Shown here in pieces: positions 38,830 through 44,510 of a stretch of DNA of 44,510 nt (within the stretch, counting starts at the first letter, position 1; every line of letters begins with the position of its first letter). The position numbers and the translations under genes were made by a program. Source of the DNA: Nanobdellota archaeon. GTDB taxonomy: Archaea; Nanobdellota; Nanobdellia; Pacearchaeales; GW2011-AR1. Below the pieces are notes generated by a model. That model searched no databases. It was not told where the DNA came from and saw only the letters and a program-made list of their open reading frames with translations. The stretch covers positions 1 through 44,510 of the forward strand of contig JAGQJT010000008.1 of the NCBI GenBank assembly GCA_020430505.1, given 5' to 3'.

Positions 38830-40346
38830 TATTTCATCCAGTGTTTTATATTTCTTAATTGGTTTAAATCATTTCTGTACAATTCACGGAGGTCTTTTAT
38901 TTTGTAGTAATCCATAATTATTCTGTCAAATCCTTGACCCCATGCTAAAACAGGAGTTCTAACTCCTAAAAGAGGGATTGTTATCTCTGGCCTAAATATT
39001 CCTGCCCCTCCTAATTCTAGCCAAACTTTTTTTTCAGGGTGCCAAACATTTACTTCTACTGAAGGTTCTGTGTATGGAAAATACGCTGGAGTGAATCTTA
39101 TCTTTTCAAAACCCATCTGCTTATAGAATTGTTTCAAATATCCAAGTAGCTGTCTGAAGTTCAATTCGGGATCTATCACAATTCCTTCTGTTTGATAGAA
39201 TTCAAAACCATGACTCCAATCTACTGTTTCATTTCTAAAATTTTTTCCCAAAGCAAAGAATTTTCCAACTCTTTTTTCTTGAGGCAGTTTGCTTAATTCA
39301 TATAATTTATGTGCAGATAAGCAAGTTGTGTGCGTTCTCAAAACAGATTTTTTTGATTCTTCTTCTTCCCAGGTATAATTCCAACCTTCACTTCCTTGAA
39401 CCCCTTTTTCATGAGTTTCTTTAATTGTCTTTAATAATTTTTTATCTTGAACTTCTAAAGTCTTATTTAAGAAAAATGTATCTTGCATTTCTCTAACGGG
39501 ATGATCTTGGGCTGTGAACAACGCATCGAAGTTCCAAAAACTTGACTGAATCATTTTTCCCTCCATTTCTTTAAATCCCATCTCCAACCAAATCTTTCTA
39601 ACATAATCTAAAGCTTGATTGACGAAATGTCTTTTTCCTCCATTTAGCCTTGGAACATTTCCAGTAACATCATATCTACGAAAAATCTTTCCTTTCCAAT
39701 TTGTGTCTTTTTTTAAAATCTCTTGATCAAGTGATTCAATCATATCTTTTTTTTCAATTTCAGAATTCATTATCTTTTTTCCTAAGGAAGTTACTTCGAG
39801 AGATATTTTTTTGATCTCTTTAGTTTCCAAAATATTTTTTCTTCTTTCTAGTTCTTTTAATGCGAAGTTTTGTTCTGAGGTTAATTCAGATTGTTCTATG
39901 GGCAAATTTTCTATGAAAAGTTCTTCTAAACTTTTTTTTGACATCTCTTCTTTGGTTGCGCTAAGAATTATTTTTCCATTTTTTAACTCAATAAGAGCTT
40001 TTCTTTTTAGCACTCCTATTGAAACTTTAAATTCATCCTCAGAAAGTTTGCTTTCTTTTTGAGCATCTTTTAAAGACAATATTCTTTTTGAATCAAGAAC
40101 ATTCAATAGTCTTCTTTCTGGAAGCTCTTTTCTTTTGTAAAGAATCCCATTTACTCCTAAATCGATTATTTTCTTTTGTTTTACATTTAACTTTAGTATC
40201 TCTTTTTTTTGAAGATACTCTAAAGCTCTCAAAACAGTTGTTTTGTCTAAATTTGATTTTTCACATATCCTTGAGATTTCTTTTTCTTCTAAATAAGGAA
40301 TTATTTTTTTCTCAATTGGACTTAGGGATTGTATTATTTTGTCCAT
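38829..40346 (-). CDS. pheS: Phenylalanine-tRNA ligase alpha subunit
   Basis: 505 residues, archaeal type. The N-terminal ~130 residues contain winged-helix-like DNA/RNA-binding repeats (about residues 1-60 and 80-130). The class II catalytic core has RRYDVTGNVPRLNGGKRHFVN, the motif 2 region FFALGKNFRNETVDWSHGFEF with the Arg/Glu of motif 2, and motif 3 WGQGFDRIIMDYY. The start codon of pheT overlaps its stop, so pheS-pheT is one operon. Confidence 0.96.
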   Translation of the reverse strand: MDKIIQSLSPIEKKIIPYLEEKEISRICEKSNLDKTTVLRALEYLQKKEILKLNVKQKKIIDLGVNGILYKRKELPERRLLNVLDSKRILSLKDAQKESKLSEDEFKVSIGVLKRKALIELKNGKIILSATKEEMSKKSLEELFIENLPIEQSELTSEQNFALKELERRKNILETKEIKKISLEVTSLGKKIMNSEIEKKDMIESLDQEILKKDTNWKGKIFRRYDVTGNVPRLNGGKRHFVNQALDYVRKIWLEMGFKEMEGKMIQSSFWNFDALFTAQDHPVREMQDTFFLNKTLEVQDKKLLKTIKETHEKGVQGSEGWNYTWEEEESKKSVLRTHTTCLSAHKLYELSKLPQEKRVGKFFALGKNFRNETVDWSHGFEFYQTEGIVIDPELNFRQLLGYLKQFYKQMGFEKIRFTPAYFPYTEPSVEVNVWHPEKKVWLELGGAGIFRPEITIPLLGVRTPVLAWGQGFDRIIMDYYKIKDLRELYRNDLNQLRNIKHWMK

Positions 40347-40422
40347 GCTTTAACTTATGCATTTTAGTTAAAAAAGTTTTGTTTTTGGAATGTTTTATAA
40401 ATTGTGACTTATTTTATAGTTT

Positions 40423-41679
40423 ATGAATAAGAGGGGGTTATCAACAGTAATAACTAACATACTGATAATTTTATTGATCCTTGTAGCGATTGGGATAATT
40501 TGGGGAGTTGTTGGAGGAGTTCTTAGAAATACTAGTGATTATATTGATACTACTCGCCATACTTTGGATATAAGTATAGAGCGTGCTAATTTGAGTTCTG
40601 ATGGAATCGCTTCGGTGAAAGTTTTTAGAAACTCTGGTCAAGGGGATTTTGTTGGAATTTCTTTTGTTTTTGAAGATGATAACACTGGAGAGGTTTTTGA
40701 AAAAAGGTTTGTTAATTTCAATGAGCTTGAATCAAACACATTTAATATTGATGTAACAACAGGGGATTTGTTCCTGAATGGAATTTACAAAGTTTCTATT
40801 GCTCCCATAATAAAGCTGGAATCTGGTAAAGAAGTGGTGGGAATGATTGCTGACTCTTATGAGGGAATTCAAATTGGTTCTGGAGGAGGTATTTCTAATG
40901 GAACTTCTGAATGTGTTGTTTCTGAGGATTGTGGTGTTGATACATGGTTTGGAGATTATTTTTGTGATGGGACAAATCTTCTTAGATATAAAACAATTCA
41001 CGAATGTTTATTGGGTATTTGTGTAGAATATGATGATTTATTGACTTATGAAGAATGCTCTGAAGGATATTGTAATGTGACTACTGATATTTGTGAGGCT
41101 GAACCTAGTTCATGTACTCCTGAGACTGTGGAAATTGATTGTGGTGTTGATCAGCTACTTGGCACAGGATCTTGTGCTAATGAAACTTCTGTGGTGGAAG
41201 ATTTCCAGGATTGGAGTTGTATAGATAATGAATGCGTTTCTGATATCTTTGTCGTTGTTGTGGAGGAATGTTTTGCTCCAGATACTTGTCATGATGGAGA
41301 GTGTTTTGAGTATATAGAATGTGAAAATAATCAAGATTGTTTTAATTTATATGGTCCTGGAAATGTTTGTGTTGAAGGTACTTGTGAAGCAGAGTCCCAA
41401 GTTATTACTGGAGGAGTGGTAGGAAATGTATTCCCTCCAGGAGTTGGAGAATTCTTTGATAGTTTGGATTTGCCTTCTCCTTCAATAGAAAATCTTGTAG
41501 GGTATTACATTTATTTTACAACAGGTCAACATCAAGGAGTTTGTATGCAAATTGATGAGCATAATCAAGCTGTTCCAGAGTCTACGCCATATATAAGATT
41601 AGATGTTTCTGAGACAAATATAACTTCAGGAGATTTATTTGATATTTGGGAAACCAATTATGGTTGCAGTTTTGCTTAG
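40423..41679 (+). CDS. Type IV pilin-like, Cys-rich surface protein
   Basis: 418 residues. MNKRGLSTVITNILIILLILVAIGIIWGVV is a class III (prepilin-peptidase) signal: basic KRG, cleavage before LS, then a hydrophobic helix, as in archaeal pilins and flagellins. The rest is extracellular: a beta-rich part, then two or three Cys-rich repeats (CVVSEDCGVDTWFGDYFC, CTPETVEIDCGVDQLLGTGSC, CHDGECFEYIECENNQDC) and a C-terminal beta domain. About 25 Cys imply extensive disulfides. Several N-x-S/T sites could be glycosylated. Such Cys-rich proteins are common in DPANN surface proteomes. The stop overlaps the rpp30 stop. Confidence 0.82.
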   Translation: MNKRGLSTVITNILIILLILVAIGIIWGVVGGVLRNTSDYIDTTRHTLDISIERANLSSDGIASVKVFRNSGQGDFVGISFVFEDDNTGEVFEKRFVNFNELESNTFNIDVTTGDLFLNGIYKVSIAPIIKLESGKEVVGMIADSYEGIQIGSGGGISNGTSECVVSEDCGVDTWFGDYFCDGTNLLRYKTIHECLLGICVEYDDLLTYEECSEGYCNVTTDICEAEPSSCTPETVEIDCGVDQLLGTGSCANETSVVEDFQDWSCIDNECVSDIFVVVVEECFAPDTCHDGECFEYIECENNQDCFNLYGPGNVCVEGTCEAESQVITGGVVGNVFPPGVGEFFDSLDLPSPSIENLVGYYIYFTTGQHQGVCMQIDEHNQAVPESTPYIRLDVSETNITSGDLFDIWETNYGCSFA

Positions 41680-42116
41680 ATTTCTGGGGTCATCCAAGTA
41701 GGAGCCTTTAGAACAAGCATAAGTGATTTCAATTCTCTTGAGGAAATAATTTTCCCTTGGGATATGAATCTCATTTGAATTTTATTCTTTTTACATAGTT
41801 CAACATTTTGTCTTACTCTCGCTAAGATTTTTTCTTTATTTTTTGTGTTTTTTAATTCACTTAAATTTATTCCAATTTGGACTCCGTTTTTTTTTGCAAT
41901 TTTTGCCATTACTTGATTAAATCCAGAATTTCTTTGTTTTTGAAAGTCTTTTCTATTCTCTAAATTTATTAGAATAATTTGAATTGGAAGTTTTTCCAGA
42001 ACTTTTCTGTTTAAATCATCATCCTCAGAAGTAAAAATTATTGTTTTTTCTTTATTCTTTTTGACTTGCTCTTTTAATCTATTAAAGTTTTTTTCTGTTA
42101 GAAGAATTGTCTCCAT
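41676..42116 (-). CDS. rnp3: RNase P protein component 3 (Rpp30)
   Basis: 146 residues. The hallmark RNSGFNQVMAKIAKKNGVQIGINLSELKN followed by RVRQNVELCKKNKIQMRFISQ matches the Rpp30 TIM-barrel core (canonical RDSGLNHVLAKIAAKNGVAIGFSLRDL..RMRQNVRLCRKY). Canonical archaeal Rpp30 is about 200-230 residues; here the N-terminal half is shortened, so it may be a reduced version. It joins RNA to the Pop5 subunit for 5' tRNA maturation. It starts right after the UMP kinase stop (TAA then ATG), so it is in that operon. Confidence 0.85.
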   Translation of the reverse strand: METILLTEKNFNRLKEQVKKNKEKTIIFTSEDDDLNRKVLEKLPIQIILINLENRKDFQKQRNSGFNQVMAKIAKKNGVQIGINLSELKNTKNKEKILARVRQNVELCKKNKIQMRFISQGKIISSRELKSLMLVLKAPTWMTPEI

Positions 42117-42800
42117 TTATCCACTAATCTCTGTTCCCTTAAATTTTTTTCCTTTTAGAAGGTTGTCTAATTGTTGAATATTTTTTCCAATTATGTATGT
42201 AGGGATTTGATTTTCTTTTATTATCTTTGCTGCAGATTGATCCAATACAAAATGTTGTCCAGGTTTAAATTTTATGAAGTTGGCACGTTTTTCAAAGTCT
42301 TTCCAGCTTATTTTTGAGATGAACTTTGCATTTTTATTTTTTTTAGGGTTGTCTGTGTAGAGGCCTGCAACATTTGTTAAGTTTATAAATTTAGTTTTTA
42401 ATTTTTTGGCAATTTCTGCTGCAGTAGAATCTGAAGTTTGATCTGGATGGTACTCCAATGCTCCACAAAATGTGATTTCTTGGGTTTTTAGATATCTCTT
42501 CAGTGCTTTCATACTGTGAGGAATTCCTTTTCTTGGATTTATCTTAAAGAAATAATTCATAAATCTTGCATTGGTTCTGGTTGCAGATATTCCTGCCAAA
42601 CTTTGAAACATTGAATTATGTTTGTCTAATGCGTAAATATATTTTCTTGCCAAACTTCCTCCACCACAAACAATGATAAATTTGTAATTTTTTGTGTTTT
42701 TCAATAAAATTTTTTTTAAAGCTTCAAGATATTTTTTATCAACGTTGTCTGGGATTATCAAACTCCCTCCCAAGCTTAGAACAATCACTTCTTTTTTCAT
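42117..42800 (-). CDS. pyrH: Archaeal-type UMP kinase
   Basis: 227 residues of the amino-acid-kinase fold. VLSLGGSLIIPD is the N-terminal phosphate loop, IIVCGGGSLAR the second glycine strand and TNVAGLYTDNPKKN the nucleotide-binding block. DQSAAKIIKENQIPTYIIG is the C-terminal strand/helix. HPDQTSDSTAAEIAKKL includes the catalytic-region Asp. It makes UDP from UMP. Archaeal/UMPK type rather than bacterial PyrH. Operon pyrH-rnp3. Confidence 0.93.
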   Translation of the reverse strand: MKKEVIVLSLGGSLIIPDNVDKKYLEALKKILLKNTKNYKFIIVCGGGSLARKYIYALDKHNSMFQSLAGISATRTNARFMNYFFKINPRKGIPHSMKALKRYLKTQEITFCGALEYHPDQTSDSTAAEIAKKLKTKFINLTNVAGLYTDNPKKNKNAKFISKISWKDFEKRANFIKFKPGQHFVLDQSAAKIIKENQIPTYIIGKNIQQLDNLLKGKKFKGTEISG

Positions 42801-42843
42801 AGATATATTAACAAATAGTTATTTTTAAGGGTTTTTAGTTTAG

Positions 42844-43125
42844 TTATTTTATAGTAAACAATTGGTCATCATTAACGTCGAACACTTCTAATCTTACTCC
42901 TGAATCTAACCATCCGTGAGCATAATTGAGGGCTCCAAAAGCATTAACAAAATCTCCTTTTTCTTCAAAATGTTTCGCATCTGATAGATAATTTGAAACC
43001 ATCTCAATTATCTCTTTGGCATGATTTTCTTTCCCAGGAATTATGCTTGTTTTTACAATTCCTAAAGCTCTACTAGTCAAATCAGAATATTTTTCTAGTT
43101 TCTCTTTTGTTATTTCTTTATTCAT
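42844..43125 (-). CDS. DUF357 family protein
   Basis: 93 residues. The signature DAKHFEEKGDFVNAFGALNYAHGWLDSGVRLEVFDV is diagnostic of the archaeal DUF357 family (Phe-x-Glu-Lys-Gly-Asp...Ala-x-x-x-Tyr-x-x-Gly-Trp-Leu-Asp). Family members are small helical bundles of unknown function, sometimes compared to HEPN-like folds. It is upstream of the pyrH operon but separated by a 44-nt gap. Confidence 0.82.
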   Translation of the reverse strand: MNKEITKEKLEKYSDLTSRALGIVKTSIIPGKENHAKEIIEMVSNYLSDAKHFEEKGDFVNAFGALNYAHGWLDSGVRLEVFDVNDDQLFTIK

Positions 43126-43212
43126 TTTCTTAGTTAATTATTTTCATTTTTAAAATGATTGGAAATCTTTAAATAAGTAAAATACTTCTCTTTTTGGATA
43201 GAAAGAGGGAAG

Positions 43213-43899
43213 ATGAAGAAGTATTTTTTGATTTTAATTTTTGGAATGTTTATCTTAGCTTCTGGAGTTTTGGCCGAGAGTTTGTCTAATGATAAATTTG
43301 ATAATTTTGTCAATAAAGTTGTTAAAGAAAAAGTGGGAGATAAAGAGGTAAGGGATGTAAAGAAAGTTGATTTTAAAGAATTGCCTAACCAAGTTAGTTT
43401 AGAAAATATTGATGAGACTAACCTTGCTTTATATGAGGTGGATACTGGAGAGAACAAACCTTTTTATGTGATAACAGTTTCTGATGAAGTTTTTAAGGAA
43501 ACAATAAAGAATTATGCAAATAAGATGTTCTTAGATTTTGGCCTTAGTGGTTCTTTTGAAGATTCTCAATTTCTTTATAGTGCTGCGGGGGTCCAAAGTA
43601 GTATGGAGAAAGGCTATGTTATGTTAAGAGAGGGTAGTATAACTGGGATCTCAACAAATCTTGAAGTTGTGGAAACTTCTGGTGAAGGAGAAGTTGAGGT
43701 TATAATTTATAAAAATTCAGAACCTGTTGGTTTTAGAAATACTTTCTATCTTGATTCTAATGGTATCAAAAGAGACTATGATACCGTATCAGAAAATTCA
43801 ATACTCTTCGAAGCAGGAGATGTGATATCTGTTTATGTGAAAGTTAATGGAAATGCGAACATTAAAGATGTCATAACTCTTTTGGAGGTTAATATTTAG
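43213..43899 (+). CDS. Secreted protein with N-terminal signal peptide
   Basis: 228 residues. MKKYFLILIFGMFILASGVLAES is a Sec signal with a likely AxA-type cleavage after VLAES or nearby. The mature protein is charged and beta-rich (VETSGEGEVEVIIYKNSEPVGF, DVISVYVKVNGNAN), perhaps a PKD-like or Ig-like domain at the C-terminus. No Cys. Not recognised. It precedes the gene at 43922 with a 22-nt gap, so the two are probably one operon. Confidence 0.72.
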   Translation: MKKYFLILIFGMFILASGVLAESLSNDKFDNFVNKVVKEKVGDKEVRDVKKVDFKELPNQVSLENIDETNLALYEVDTGENKPFYVITVSDEVFKETIKNYANKMFLDFGLSGSFEDSQFLYSAAGVQSSMEKGYVMLREGSITGISTNLEVVETSGEGEVEVIIYKNSEPVGFRNTFYLDSNGIKRDYDTVSENSILFEAGDVISVYVKVNGNANIKDVITLLEVNI

Positions 43900-43904
43900 A
43901 ATGA

Positions 43905-43912
43905 AAGGAGGT
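43905..43912 (+). promoter_or_regulatory. Strong Shine-Dalgarno for the gene at 43922
   Basis: GGAGGT in AAAGGAGGTTTAATTTAA lies about 10 nt before ATG 43922, as expected for an internal operon gene, unlike the leaderless starts elsewhere. Confidence 0.7.
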
Positions 43913-43921
43913 TTAATTTAA

Positions 43922-44188
43922 ATGGTTAGAGATAGAAATAGTAAGTCTTTGTCAATGAAGATTTTGATTGCAGTAGTTGTTATCTTAGCTTTATTCATAA
44001 TCTTTATGTTTTTGGTAAGGCCAGGAGTCAATAATTATGCTTATAAAAATCAAATAACTGGTGCTAATGCGATATTAGGTAATATTGTTCAAACTGTTCA
44101 GGCTCAAGGATACTATGCAATCCCGTTGGGAGAAAACCAAACTTTGGTTCTTGTTCCATATCAGCAACCTGCACAAGCGGGACAATAA
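43922..44188 (+). CDS. Single-pass membrane protein, 88 aa
   Basis: 88 residues. Basic N-terminus (MVRDRNSKSLSMK), one membrane helix (ILIAVVVILALFIIFMFLV), and an extracytoplasmic tail with Asn/Gln-rich composition (NNYAYKNQITGANAILGNIV and QPAQAGQ). Downstream of a signal-peptide protein in the same operon, so it may be an envelope component. Not recognised. Confidence 0.65.
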   Translation: MVRDRNSKSLSMKILIAVVVILALFIIFMFLVRPGVNNYAYKNQITGANAILGNIVQTVQAQGYYAIPLGENQTLVLVPYQQPAQAGQ

Positions 44189-44278
44189 ATTTAATTTATT
44201 TTATAATTTTTTTATTTACAAATCTTTGAATGTAAGAATAAGAAATTTTTTAAGTTTGGTTTATTTTGGAGAGTTAGA

Positions 44279-44510
44279 TTACAAAATATAAACTAAGATT
44301 ACTAAAATGGTTAATCCTAGAAAGATCCAGAATGAATTTCTGGGGTTGAACCTTCTTTTTATCTTTAGTTCTTTTTTTTCATATTTTAATGATTTTTCTG
44401 ATAGATGTAACAAAATCGAAGAGAAAATTAAAAATAAAATCCATATGAATATTGAATAAATTAAGAGAATATTATTTAAGCTAGTGATAAAGAATACAGT
44501 TCCTATAAGC
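44279..44510 (-). CDS. Membrane protein, 5'-truncated by window edge
   Basis: 76 residues are visible to the stop TAA (complement of 44279-44281); the start lies beyond the window. It reads as alternating membrane helices (LLIYSIFIWILFLIFSSILL and FWIFLGLTILVILVYIL) with a basic loop between them (KSLKYEKKELKIKRRFNPRN). A longer polytopic protein is likely. No family recognised. Confidence 0.6.
   Translation of the reverse strand, partial: LIGTVFFITSLNNILLIYSIFIWILFLIFSSILLHLSEKSLKYEKKELKIKRRFNPRNSFWIFLGLTILVILVYIL

Noticed and set aside
44085-44291. 68-aa ORF overlapping 43922-44188
   Set aside because: Alternate-frame shadow of a gene with a strong Shine-Dalgarno, with no start signal of its own.
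1-44510. CRISPR array, rRNA operon, IS transposase or intein
   Set aside because: No regularly spaced repeats, no rRNA-like sequence, no transposase or inverted-repeat pair, and PolB, RFC and CDC48 are uninterrupted.

Overview
The window looks like a chromosomal segment of a small-genome, AT-rich archaeon, most likely of the DPANN group (Pacearchaeota/Woesearchaeota-like). This is an inference from gene content. The archaeal hallmarks are family B DNA polymerase, FEN1, RFC large and small subunits, a HerA-type ATPase, transcription factor S, Rpp30 of RNase P, archaeal-type UMP kinase, CDC48, type II methionine aminopeptidase, archaeal PheS/PheT, eL41, Trm5, and a tRNA gene with an intron at position 37/38. 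Many genes have a TATA-like box (TTTAAA/TTATAA type) about 25 nt before the ATG, which suggests mostly leaderless transcripts. A few internal operon genes instead carry a strong GGAGGT Shine-Dalgarno.

Layout. 1-6.3 kb: 3'-truncated topA, a metallophosphoesterase, a winged-helix protein, a tail-anchored protein, tRNA-Lys(CTT), a sulfotransferase-like gene, TFS and signal peptidase. 5.85-8.7 kb: AbrB/zinc-ribbon protein translationally coupled to CDC48. 8.7-12.2 kb: second tail-anchored paralogue, a kinase-like protein lacking the DFG Asp, methionine aminopeptidase and several small genes, one apparently frameshifted. 12.2-13.4 kb: divergent Fur-family regulator and ZIP metal transporter sharing one AT box. 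13.4-25.8 kb: rich in replication genes (PolB, FEN1, HerA-like, RFC-L, RFC-S, a PD-(D/E)XK nuclease) mixed with Trm5, a monothiol DsbA-like protein and a CYTH protein. 25.9-31 kb: small proteins, eL41, NAD kinase, acetyl-CoA synthetase, another CYTH protein and a conserved W-rich protein.

31.0-35.1 kb is the most unusual part. A tRNA-Glu(CTC) gene with a roughly 97-nt intron is followed by a 3.9-kb segment. At its far end a 14-bp copy of the tRNA 3' end (CGGTCGGGGCGTTT) reappears. This is the geometry of an element integrated at a tRNA 3' end. Inside is a tightly packed operon: deaminase, PHP phosphoesterase, aminoglycoside-phosphotransferase-like kinase, nucleotidyltransferase. No integrase is visible. 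The four enzyme classes suggest a nucleotide or small-molecule pathway that I cannot assign to a known system.

35.1-44.5 kb: cytochrome b5/DoxX pair, tRNA-Gln(CTG), small membrane proteins, tRNA-Thr(GGT), pheS-pheT, a Cys-rich pilin-like surface protein, Rpp30, UMP kinase, a DUF357 protein, a secreted-protein operon, and a membrane protein running off the end. No rRNA, CRISPR array, IS element or intein was seen.
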